8,807 nt of DNA from assembly GCA_015488875.1 (NCBI GenBank), contig WFMX01000146.1:1-8807 (forward strand). The letters are read 5' to 3'. The notes below the pieces were generated by a model. That model worked only from the letters and a program-made list of their open reading frames with translations, was not told the DNA's origin and did not search any database. Positions 1 through 5,817 of this stretch are shown here, one piece after another. This stretch comes from Campylobacterota bacterium (lineage in GTDB: Bacteria > Campylobacterota > Campylobacteria > Campylobacterales > Sulfurovaceae). Made by a program: the position numbers and the translations under genes. How positions within the stretch are numbered: the first letter of the stretch is position 1; every line of letters starts with the position of its first letter.

Positions 1-500
1 AGCAATAACTGAACGAAACTACTATCTGCATCTAAGGCTATCAAAAATTCTGCACCAGAATTTCTACCTAAAATACTCTCTTTGATTTGATGAGCATAGA
101 TATCTTTATTTAATTTTGATACAAAAGTATTCAATAGCTGATTTGTTGCCACGGTTCCATAATTTTCATTGATAGTTGATAAATTATTGATAAGTAGTAT
201 AGCTACAGTTTTGGGTTTATCCTGTTTTAGCCTCTTTATAAATGCCAATTGATTGAAACCATCTGTTGTTTGATCCAATAGTGTCTCTTGCACATCCAAC
301 TCCAACAAAAAATATATAAAATATACTGTAATAAATATAAGACCACCCATAAGTAGGGCGTTCTCTATAGTTACAGATACGAAACCACCCATAGAAAAAG
401 TGGTATAAAATAGCAGTGTTATCAACACTATGATCGGTATGCCAGCCCTAAGAGCCAGCTTAAATCTCCTAGCTCTCTCTTCTCTAGCTGATATCAACAT
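1..500 (-). CDS. Membrane protein with degenerate GGDEF domain (partial, 5' part of gene)
   Basis: Reading from an ATG at 500 towards position 1 gives 166 codons without a stop; the rest of the gene lies outside the window. Seen: two hydrophobic segments at about residues 14-36 and 46-68, then a soluble domain from about residue 75. That domain carries a nucleotide-cyclase-like pattern: DQTTDGFNQLAF near 76-87, VAILLINNLSTINENYG at 99-115 where active enzymes have a metal-binding Asp in the first strand, and RNSGAEFLIAL at 146-156 where GGDEF is expected. With SGAEF instead of GGDEF, Asn in place of the Asp, and no RxxD inhibitory site upstream, it is probably not an active diguanylate cyclase. 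In the family such domains often precede an EAL phosphodiesterase domain, which could lie beyond the edge (inference). The ATG follows the gyrB stop with no gap (TAG then ATG), so translation is probably coupled to gyrB. Confidence 0.75.
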   Translation of the reverse strand, partial: MLISAREERARRFKLALRAGIPIIVLITLLFYTTFSMGGFVSVTIENALLMGGLIFITVYFIYFLLELDVQETLLDQTTDGFNQLAFIKRLKQDKPKTVAILLINNLSTINENYGTVATNQLLNTFVSKLNKDIYAHQIKESILGRNSGAEFLIALDADSSFVQLL

Positions 501-2816
501 CTATACATCCAAATGTTTCACATCTTTTGCGTGTCGCTCTATATAATCTCTCCTAGGCTCCACTTCGTCACCCATAAATAGAATGAAAGTATCACTAGCA
601 ATCTCACTATCATCTATAGTAACCCTAAGTAGCCTACGATCCTCAGGGTTCATAGTAGTCTCCCATAGTTGCTCTGGGTTCATCTCACCTAGACCTTTGT
701 ATCTCTGGATATATGCACCTTTTTTGGAAGATTTCTCTATCTCGGATAGTATCTCTAGTAGGTCTCTCTCTTTGAACTCATCTGTAATTCTCTCTTGGAT
801 ATTGTTGTTTATATACACCGCTTCATTGTAGTGTGGATTGGTGAAGAGTACATCATCTATGATAAGCTCCTCTAGTCCATCGTTGGTCTGTACAAATAGG
901 TGTATCTTATCCTCGGTGATAGTCTCGCTAAGTATGTTGTATCCTAAGGAGTTGATATAATCTTTGATGACTTTGGAAAACTCTTGATTGTCTGTCCCTA
1001 CTATATCTGGATTTTCTATCATATGCCTGAGTACTTCAGGCAGTGCAAACCTCTTCTCTATTTCATCTAGTGTCATCTTGTAGTATGCTACCATCTTGAA
1101 TAGATCTATAAGGTCATTGCGTCCCATAGTCTCACTCTCTACTACTGATATCCCATTCTCTATCAGATAGTCGTTTAGTGATTTATCGTCCTTTAGATAG
1201 GTCTCATTTTTGCCTTTTTTGTATCTATATAGTGGTGGTTGAGCTAAGTATAGATAACCCTTCTCTATGACAGGCTGGAGAAATCTAAAGAAAAATGTCA
1301 TCAAAAGTGTCTGTATGTGGCTACCATCTACATCCGCATCGGTCATGATGATGATCTTATGATATCTGAGCTTATCTTCATTGAACTCGTCACCTATACC
1401 ACATCCCATAGCTGTGATCATATTTTTGATCTCATCTGATTTGAGTATCTTTTCTAGTCGTGCTTTCTCTACATTGAGTATCTTACCTTTGAGTGGTAGG
1501 ATGGCTTGAAAGACTCTATCTCTACCCTGCTTGGCAGAACCACCAGCAGAGTCACCCTCCACTAGATATATCTCAGATAGAGCTGGATCTTTACTTTGAC
1601 AATCAGCTAGTTTTCCTGGCAGAGTACCTATGCTCATAGAGTCTTTTCTCTTGACCAAATCCTTAGCTCTTTTGGCGGCATCTCTACCTCTAGCGGCCAA
1701 TAGTACCTGTGCCATGATAGCCTTCGCCTCTATAGGATTCTCTTCGAGATATTTGTTGAAATTTTCTGAGAAAAATTTGTGAACTAGTGGTCTGACATAG
1801 CTAGAACCCAACTTTCCTTTGGTCTGACCCTCAAACTGTGGCTCAGGAACACGCACAGAGACTATGGCTATCAGTCCCTCTTTGCAGTCCTCGCCTGTGA
1901 TCTTGACACCCTTCTCTTTGGCATTGGCATTTTTGGCGATATATGAAGCCATAGATCGTGTAAGACCAGCTCTAAATCCTGCTTCGTGTGTACCGCCATC
2001 TGCTGTTTTGATATTGTTGACAAAAGATAGTGACTTTTCACTATCTGCGTCACAGTACATCAAAGCTATATCTATCTCTATATCATCCGCTTTTCCTTGG
2101 AAAAATTGTGCAGTTGATACAGGCTCTTTTGTATTCATATCCTCTACAAACTGCTTGATGCCACCCTCGAAGTGAAATAGCTCTTTAGTGCCATCCCTCT
2201 CATCTTTGAACTCTATCTTGATCTTTGGATTGAGATATGCCAACTCCTTAAACCTCTTCATTAAGATCTCTTTTTGGAATGTCGTAGTCTCTGTGAAGAT
2301 GGTATCATCAGCCCAAAACTCTATCTTGGTTCCCTTTTTGCGAGTATTGCCTGTGGCTACTAGCTCTTTTTGTGGTATACCCTCTTTGAAGTCTTGTTCA
2401 TATATCTCACCATCTCTATGTACTGTCAGATGTAGATCTTTTGATAATGCATTGACTACAGATACACCCACTCCATGTAGTCCTCCTGATACTTTGTATG
2501 TATCTTTGTCAAACTTACCACCTGCATGAAGTACAGTCATGACTACGGTAGCAGCAGATATCTTCTCTGTAGGGTGTGGTGCTACAGGTATACCTCTACC
2601 GTTGTCCTCTATGATCGCTGAGCCATTTTTGGTCAGTGTCACCTTGATAGTGTCACAAAACCCTGCCATCGCTTCGTCTATGGAGTTGTCTACTACCTCA
2701 TATACCAAGTGGTGCAAGCCCCTTATAGAGGTGTCACCTATATACATACCTGGTCTTTTTCTTACTGCCTCTAGACCTTTGAGGACTTTGATATTACTAG
2801 CACCATATTCTGCCAT
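501..2816 (-). CDS. gyrB: DNA gyrase subunit B
   Basis: ATP-hydrolysing B subunit of DNA gyrase; with GyrA it forms the A2B2 enzyme that introduces negative supercoils. At 771 residues it has the length expected for this phylum. Seen: the GHKL ATPase domain with YEVVDNSIDEA (39-49; Glu40 is the expected general base, Asn44 the Mg ligand), EDNGRGIPV (70-78; Asp71 binds adenine) and the lid GGLHGVGVSVVNALS (111-125); a transducer domain to about 390 with QTKGKLG at 331-337; the TOPRIM domain with EGDSAGG (420-426) and DADVDGSH (493-500), supplying the acidic Mg ligands; and the GyrA-contacting tail with QRYKGLGEMNPEQLW (704-718). The start is supported by GGAG seven bases upstream. A GyrB rather than ParE assignment rests on the TOPRIM insert and tail sequence. 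dnaN is not found upstream, unlike the usual dnaA-dnaN-gyrB order. The gene continues into the GGDEF-like gene with no intergenic base. Confidence 0.98.
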   Translation of the reverse strand: MAEYGASNIKVLKGLEAVRKRPGMYIGDTSIRGLHHLVYEVVDNSIDEAMAGFCDTIKVTLTKNGSAIIEDNGRGIPVAPHPTEKISAATVVMTVLHAGGKFDKDTYKVSGGLHGVGVSVVNALSKDLHLTVHRDGEIYEQDFKEGIPQKELVATGNTRKKGTKIEFWADDTIFTETTTFQKEILMKRFKELAYLNPKIKIEFKDERDGTKELFHFEGGIKQFVEDMNTKEPVSTAQFFQGKADDIEIDIALMYCDADSEKSLSFVNNIKTADGGTHEAGFRAGLTRSMASYIAKNANAKEKGVKITGEDCKEGLIAIVSVRVPEPQFEGQTKGKLGSSYVRPLVHKFFSENFNKYLEENPIEAKAIMAQVLLAARGRDAAKRAKDLVKRKDSMSIGTLPGKLADCQSKDPALSEIYLVEGDSAGGSAKQGRDRVFQAILPLKGKILNVEKARLEKILKSDEIKNMITAMGCGIGDEFNEDKLRYHKIIIMTDADVDGSHIQTLLMTFFFRFLQPVIEKGYLYLAQPPLYRYKKGKNETYLKDDKSLNDYLIENGISVVESETMGRNDLIDLFKMVAYYKMTLDEIEKRFALPEVLRHMIENPDIVGTDNQEFSKVIKDYINSLGYNILSETITEDKIHLFVQTNDGLEELIIDDVLFTNPHYNEAVYINNNIQERITDEFKERDLLEILSEIEKSSKKGAYIQRYKGLGEMNPEQLWETTMNPEDRRLLRVTIDDSEIASDTFILFMGDEVEPRRDYIERHAKDVKHLDV

Positions 2817-2827
2817 TTCTCTTCTCC
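2817..2827 (-). promoter_or_regulatory. Ribosome binding site of gyrB
   Basis: On the minus strand GGAG (2827-2824) precedes the ATG at 2816 by seven bases (AAGAGAA). It is the only Shine-Dalgarno-like element near a possible start and supports the MAEYGASNIK amino end. Confidence 0.7.
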
Positions 2828-2861
2828 ATTGTGGATTGGGCTACGCCAACTAGGGGGTAGC

Positions 2862-2867
2862 TTTATA
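2862..2867 (-). promoter_or_regulatory. Possible -10 element for gyrB
   Basis: On the minus strand the sequence GCATTATATAAAG (2873-2861) holds TATAAA, five of six matches to the sigma-70 -10 consensus. Transcription would begin near 2855 and leave a leader of about 40 bases. No good -35 is visible at the expected distance (TTTTTA at 2890-2885), which is common in this phylum, where -35 elements are weak. A second candidate for transcription from further upstream is the TATAAT at 3116-3111. Confidence 0.35.
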
Positions 2868-2957
2868 TAATGCTTTATTTTAGCTAAAAAATGGTAAGAG
2901 TAGGTTAATGTGGTACATATTGACATATAGTTATTGAAATAGAAAGAGGCATAAATA

Positions 2958-2998
2958 GTAAGAAGCGAAAACAAGGAGTACTAAAAATCGCTTCTTAC
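2958..2998. repeat. Perfect 11-bp inverted repeat (stem-loop 1)
   Basis: GTAAGAAGCGA at 2958-2968 is matched exactly by its reverse complement at 2988-2998, with a 19-base loop. The plus-strand loop carries ACAAGGAGTA (2971-2980); the minus-strand loop carries the complementary C/U-rich ACTCCTTG. There is no T-run after the stem on either strand, so a terminator is unlikely. The next stem-loop begins 13 bases later and has a similar loop motif, which suggests the two belong to one structured element (inference). Confidence 0.75.
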
Positions 2999-3010
2999 AT
3001 TGGGGGTTGT

Positions 3011-3074
3011 GATCATCAAGAAAAACAAGGAAGGTTTACATCTTGGACAAAAGGAGTAAAGACTCTTGATGATC
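3011..3074. repeat. Perfect 11-bp inverted repeat (stem-loop 2)
   Basis: GATCATCAAGA at 3011-3021 pairs exactly with TCTTGATGATC at 3064-3074 across a 42-base loop. The plus-strand loop contains ACAAGGAAGG (3025-3034) and AAAGGAG (3050-3056), echoing the loop of stem-loop 1. An ATG lies within the 3' arm (3069-3071) and opens an 18-codon hydrophobic frame ending at TAG 3123-3125; that start would be hidden if the stem formed in RNA. Confidence 0.75.
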
Positions 3075-3085
3075 GATTATATAGG

Positions 3086-3102
3086 GAAAGATATTATCTT
3101 TC
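3086..3102. repeat. 17-base palindrome GAAAGATA-T-TATCTTTC
   Basis: Two perfect 8-base arms around a single central base. The symmetry and short length fit a protein-binding operator at least as well as an RNA hairpin, since a one-base loop cannot form without opening the inner pairs. It lies between two minus-strand TATAAT boxes (3116-3111 and 3081-3076), a place where a repressor could act. No regulator can be named. Confidence 0.5.
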
Positions 3103-3110
3103 TTGGCGTA

Positions 3111-3116
3111 ATTATA
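3111..3116 (-). promoter_or_regulatory. Possible -10 element TATAAT facing gyrB
   Basis: An exact TATAAT on the minus strand, with a weak TTAAAT 17 bases upstream. If used, the RNA would begin near 3104, run through the palindrome and both stem-loops, and either end as a small RNA or continue as a leader of nearly 300 bases into gyrB. Chance occurrence in AT-rich DNA is quite possible. Confidence 0.3.
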
Positions 3117-3175
3117 CTCTGTTAGAGTAAACGATTTAAAAATGAAATATTAACAAATGGATAACTTGCATACAA

Positions 3176-3190
3176 GCATACGCGGTATGC
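3176..3190. repeat. 15-base palindrome GCATAC-GCG-GTATGC
   Basis: Six-base perfect arms around GCG, preceded by a further GCATAC at 3168-3173, so the half-site occurs three times in 23 bases. It sits 71 bases downstream of the end of the HipB-like gene. It resembles an operator in form, but neither the binding protein nor the regulated gene can be identified. There is no following T-run, so it is not a typical terminator. Confidence 0.4.
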
Positions 3191-3260
3191 AGTCATTACT
3201 AGTACCAAACGATATGACATGTTGTATAAATCGACCCAACCGACTCTACAAGATCAGTAA

Positions 3261-3644
3261 TCAACCAAAAACATCTGGTATATTCACTATCTTAGTGTCT
3301 TTATCTATCTCCTTTGTGTACTTCTTGTTGTCAAAATAATATGGGTGTTTCATCTTTTTTTTATGATTTTTTTCTTCAAATAAGCTTTGGTCATCAAACT
3401 CTAAAAGCCCTTGAATTTTATCCAATTCATTTAATCCTCTCAATACATCAATAAACTTTTCTAATGTGATTTTTCCATTCATTTCAAACTGCTGATATCT
3501 GCGATATGTCATCCCTATATGTGTAGCAAATTTTTTTTGGTCTCCATAGTATTGCATGTCTTCTCTGCGTTTTTGTTTTGCTCGTCTTGCTAACTCTTTC
3601 ATTATCTCTTCTGTTGTGGCCAAACTAAAATCTAACTCTTTCAT
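3261..3644 (-). CDS. HipB-like helix-turn-helix (Xre family) DNA-binding protein
   Basis: A 127-residue protein. Residues about 12-82 form an Xre-type helix-turn-helix: QKKFATHIGMTYRRYQQFE (36-54) has the form of helices 2-3, and ITLEKFIDVLRGLNELDKIQGLL (59-81) the hydrophobic helices that follow in HipB-type antitoxins. The tail from 85 is polar and lysine-rich (KNHKKKMKH at 92-100). Known of the family: HipB represses its own operon and neutralises the HipA kinase. Here the gene lies downstream of the HipA-like gene, the reverse of the classical order, and its ATG overlaps the hipA stop by one base (TGATG), so translation is coupled. A TTG three bases earlier is also in frame, but the Shine-Dalgarno AAGGAG at 3657-3652 is better spaced for the ATG (seven bases against four). 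With the toxin apparently broken, the protein may persist only as a regulator, or be decaying. Confidence 0.75.
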   Translation of the reverse strand: MKELDFSLATTEEIMKELARRAKQKRREDMQYYGDQKKFATHIGMTYRRYQQFEMNGKITLEKFIDVLRGLNELDKIQGLLEFDDQSLFEEKNHKKKMKHPYYFDNKKYTKEIDKDTKIVNIPDVFG

Positions 3645-4294
3645 CAATAATCTCCTTTTGTGAACAGTTCATCCACAAATTTTGTCTCTTCCAATATTTG
3701 CTTAGCTAGCTTCTCAGGGATACCAAGACTGCTACCCTCTTTTACTAATTTATTATTCTTGATATCTATCATCATTTCAATATTCTCTTTCAAAAATAAT
3801 TCGCTAATATTATAAGGTTTAAAAGCATCTCTTATTTGGTGTATCGTTGCTCTATTGAGAGAGTAGTTGCCCAATAACATTTGGTGATATCCATTACTTG
3901 TGTATGTCAAATCATATGCTGGAGCAAAAGCCCATTTTCCTTTACTGTTCATCAGAAATGAAAAGTTTTTTGAGTGATCGTCTCTATTTCCGAAGATCGC
4001 ATTAAATAAAATAACCTTTGCCATCTGCTCTTTGTGGGCTTGAGATAAATTGAGTTTTTGAGCAATTTTGAACATATAGTCCATACCATAGCTACCAGGC
4101 AGATGATCACTGATCAGACCAGGAAGTCCATATTGATATCCAAGGTGAGAGAAATTTTGTACACTTCTATTTGCCATAGGCATCTTTATAGGTGAAAAAT
4201 CAAGGCAATTTGTCTCTGAGTATTTAAACTTGATTATCCCCTTATGCTCTACAAGTTGTCCAACATCCTCACCCCATGCTCTGATATCAATCAT
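3644..4294 (-). pseudogene. HipA-family kinase with large internal in-frame deletion
   Basis: A 216-residue product where HipA toxins have about 420-440. Known of the family: HipA is a Ser/Thr kinase that phosphorylates a tRNA synthetase and halts growth. Seen at the amino end: IRAWGEDVGQLVEHKG (4-19), the pattern SPIKMPM (34-40) and GLPGLISDHLP (56-66), all typical of the HipA amino-terminal subdomain. From about residue 70 the sequence passes directly to the carboxy half: AKVILFNAIFGNRDDHSKNFSFL split as 92-103 and 104-114, then WAFAPAYDLT (121-130). Asp105 and Asp128 are 23 apart, as are the catalytic Asp309 and Asp332 of E. coli HipA. The roughly 200 residues between, with the nucleotide-binding lobe and the serine-containing loop, are absent, so kinase activity is unlikely. 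The frame is open and coupled to the HipB-like gene. The ATG at 4294 has AAGGG upstream; an earlier in-frame ATG at 4429 would add 45 atypical residues and run into cca. Base composition is AT-richer than the neighbours. Confidence 0.75.
3652..3657 (-). promoter_or_regulatory. Ribosome binding site deciding the start of the HipB-like gene
   Basis: AAGGAG on the minus strand, inside the last codons of the HipA-like gene, seven bases before the ATG at 3644 and only four before the alternative TTG at 3647. It favours the ATG, giving the one-base TGATG overlap. Confidence 0.7.
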
Positions 4295-4299
4295 TTTTG

Positions 4300-4304
4300 C
4301 CCTT
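4300..4304 (-). promoter_or_regulatory. Ribosome binding site deciding the start of the HipA-like gene
   Basis: AAGGG on the minus strand followed by CAAAA and the ATG at 4294. It supports this start over the in-frame ATG at 4429, which has no such element and would overlap the start of cca on the other strand. Confidence 0.6.
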
Positions 4305-4372
4305 GAAAATATACAACTTTTTTGCGTATTAGATATTGGGGGTGCTGCAATAATCATAACCTTTGAAAAATT

Positions 4373-4381
4373 TGATATAAT
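4373..4381 (+). promoter_or_regulatory. Extended -10 promoter for the cca operon
   Basis: TGATATAAT is an exact TATAAT with the extended TGn motif, 35 bases before the cca ATG, giving a predicted start near 4388 and a leader of about 29 bases. No good -35 is seen, which an extended -10 can compensate. The 122-bp gap also holds the start region of the divergent hip genes. Confidence 0.65.
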
Positions 4382-4416
4382 AGTGACAAAAACCAATCTA
4401 AAAATAAAGTAGAGAT

Positions 4417-5817
4417 ATGAGACTCCCACAAATATTGATAACGATATCAGATATACTTCAGCAAAGAGGAGCTAAAGCCATAGTGGTGGGTGGTAGTGTG
4501 CGTGATCACTATCTGCAACTCCCTATCAAAGATTATGATATAGAGGTCTTTGGATTGGACTCTTTAGAGGAGTTAGAAGAGATATTGGGCGACTTTGGCT
4601 CAGTCAATCTCGTGGGCAAGAGCTTTGGGGTGTTGAAGTTTAGCTATGATGGTGATGAGTATGACTTCTCATTTCCTCGCAGAGAGGAGAAGGTCTCTGA
4701 TGGGCATAGAGGGTTTGATGTATCTGTAGATGCTGGTATGGACTTCAAAGAGGCAGCACTTAGGAGAGACTTTACTATCAATGCTATGGGGTATGATATA
4801 GCGGAGAAAAAATTTATAGATCCCTATGGTGGATTGGAGGATATAAAGCAGAAGACTTTACGACATATAGATGATGCTACATTCATCGAAGATCCACTTA
4901 GGGTATATAGGGCTGTTCAGTTTTGTGCTAGATTTGAGTATGAGTTAGCAGATAGTAGTTTTCGACTATGTAGAGAGATGGTGTCTGATGGCTCACTAGA
5001 GGAGCTAGCTAAAGAGAGGGTATATATAGAGTGGAAAAAGCTTTTATCTAAGGCTCTCAGACCATCTATAGGCTTGGAGCTATTTCGCAAACTTGGAGTA
5101 TTGAGGTATTTTCCAGAGCTTGAAGCACTTATAGGCACGCCACAATCACCCAAATGGCATCCTGAGGGCGATGTGTGGATACATACATTATTGTGCGTAG
5201 ATGCCATGGCTGTGATATTGTATACTCAAAATACTCAATACAATGAAGAGCAGAAGATCCTCTATCTATTTGCCATATTGTGTCATGATCTAGGCAAGCC
5301 TACCACGACCACCATAGATGACGATGGCAATATCAAGTCCATAGGTCATGAACACGCAGGTGTACCTATAGCCAAATCCTTCATGGGTAGATTGACCGAT
5401 GAACACTCGCTCATAGAGGGTATACTTCCGCTAGTCGAACAACACTTGAAGCCATCGCAGTTTTACAGAGCAAATAGTAGCGACAAAGCCATCAGGAGAT
5501 TGGCTACTAAAGTATCTATAGAGGATTTGGTCGTGGTAGCAAAAGCTGACTTTTTGGGGCGTACTACAGATGAGGCTCAAAGTGGTATCTATAGGGCAGG
5601 GGAGTGGCTACTAGAGAGATCGAAACTGCTCAGTGTGAAGAAGAGTCCATTAGCCAATCTACTACAGGGCAGAGATCTTATGGAGTTGGGCTTTGAACCT
5701 TCGCCAAAATTTGGTAAAATTCTTGATGAGGTGTATGAGCTACAGTTAGATGGGATTATAAATAACAAAGATGAAGCGATAGCTTATATCAAAGAGAAGT
5801 ATATAGGAGAGTTGTAA
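4417..5817 (+). CDS. cca: CCA-adding tRNA nucleotidyltransferase with HD domain
   Basis: Class II nucleotidyltransferase that adds or repairs the 3'-terminal CCA of tRNAs from CTP and ATP without a nucleic acid template; cytoplasmic. Seen in 466 residues: GGSVRD (25-30) and KDYDIEV (38-44), whose Asp39 and Asp41 are the catalytic metal ligands; RRDFTINAM (116-124), the hinge motif of the neck; EDPLRVYRAVQFCARF (158-173), the nucleotide-recognition region; and a carboxy-terminal HD phosphohydrolase domain with His256, His290-Asp291 (CHDLGKP at 289-295), HEHAG at 311-315 and His343. HD-bearing Cca proteins such as that of E. coli have additional phosphatase activities; whether this one does cannot be told. 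A poly(A) polymerase of the same superfamily is the main alternative, less likely given the HD arrangement. The start has only a weak upstream purine stretch (GTAGAGAT). It is first in a run with coaX, hisG and a methyltransferase, and its stop overlaps the coaX start by one base. Confidence 0.88.
   Translation: MRLPQILITISDILQQRGAKAIVVGGSVRDHYLQLPIKDYDIEVFGLDSLEELEEILGDFGSVNLVGKSFGVLKFSYDGDEYDFSFPRREEKVSDGHRGFDVSVDAGMDFKEAALRRDFTINAMGYDIAEKKFIDPYGGLEDIKQKTLRHIDDATFIEDPLRVYRAVQFCARFEYELADSSFRLCREMVSDGSLEELAKERVYIEWKKLLSKALRPSIGLELFRKLGVLRYFPELEALIGTPQSPKWHPEGDVWIHTLLCVDAMAVILYTQNTQYNEEQKILYLFAILCHDLGKPTTTTIDDDGNIKSIGHEHAGVPIAKSFMGRLTDEHSLIEGILPLVEQHLKPSQFYRANSSDKAIRRLATKVSIEDLVVVAKADFLGRTTDEAQSGIYRAGEWLLERSKLLSVKKSPLANLLQGRDLMELGFEPSPKFGKILDEVYELQLDGIINNKDEAIAYIKEKYIGEL

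Larger units (their letters stand above)
2817..3260. other. Gene-free stretch of about 444 bp with several inverted repeats
   Basis: No convincing protein gene was found here. It contains, from left to right, the gyrB leader and promoter candidate, two perfect 11-bp inverted repeats (2958-2998 and 3011-3074), a 17-base palindrome (3086-3102) and a 15-base palindrome (3176-3190). On the plus strand one frame is open without an ATG from 2924 to a TAA at 3128-3130 (68 codons). GGA trinucleotides are frequent on the plus strand between 2970 and 3090, within ACAAGGA or AAAGGAG contexts. On the minus strand TATAAT occurs at 3116-3111 and again at 3081-3076. No run of T following a hairpin was seen on either strand, so no intrinsic terminator can be called. 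dnaN, which usually lies upstream of gyrB in this phylum, is absent. Confidence 0.7.

Noticed and set aside
2188..2853. Plus-strand frames antisense to gyrB
   Set aside because: They mirror gyrB codons, are rich in Ser and Leu as antisense frames often are, and have no recognisable domains.
2771..2974. Minus-strand frame of 67 codons across the gyrB start
   Set aside because: Overlaps the amino end of gyrB in another frame and its promoter region; a chance frame.
3153..3161. DnaA-box-like AATGGATAA upstream of gyrB
   Set aside because: Two mismatches to the consensus and no companions; gyrB being near the origin in relatives is not enough to call it.
3157..3339. Plus-strand frame of 60 codons starting with ATG
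   Set aside because: No Shine-Dalgarno upstream, and its hydrophobic last third is antisense to the end of the HipB-like gene; the product matches nothing recognised.
4295..4429. Amino-terminal extension of the HipA-like protein from an ATG at 4429
   Set aside because: The 45 added residues do not resemble HipA, the ATG overlaps the start of cca on the other strand, and a good ribosome site exists at the internal ATG 4294.
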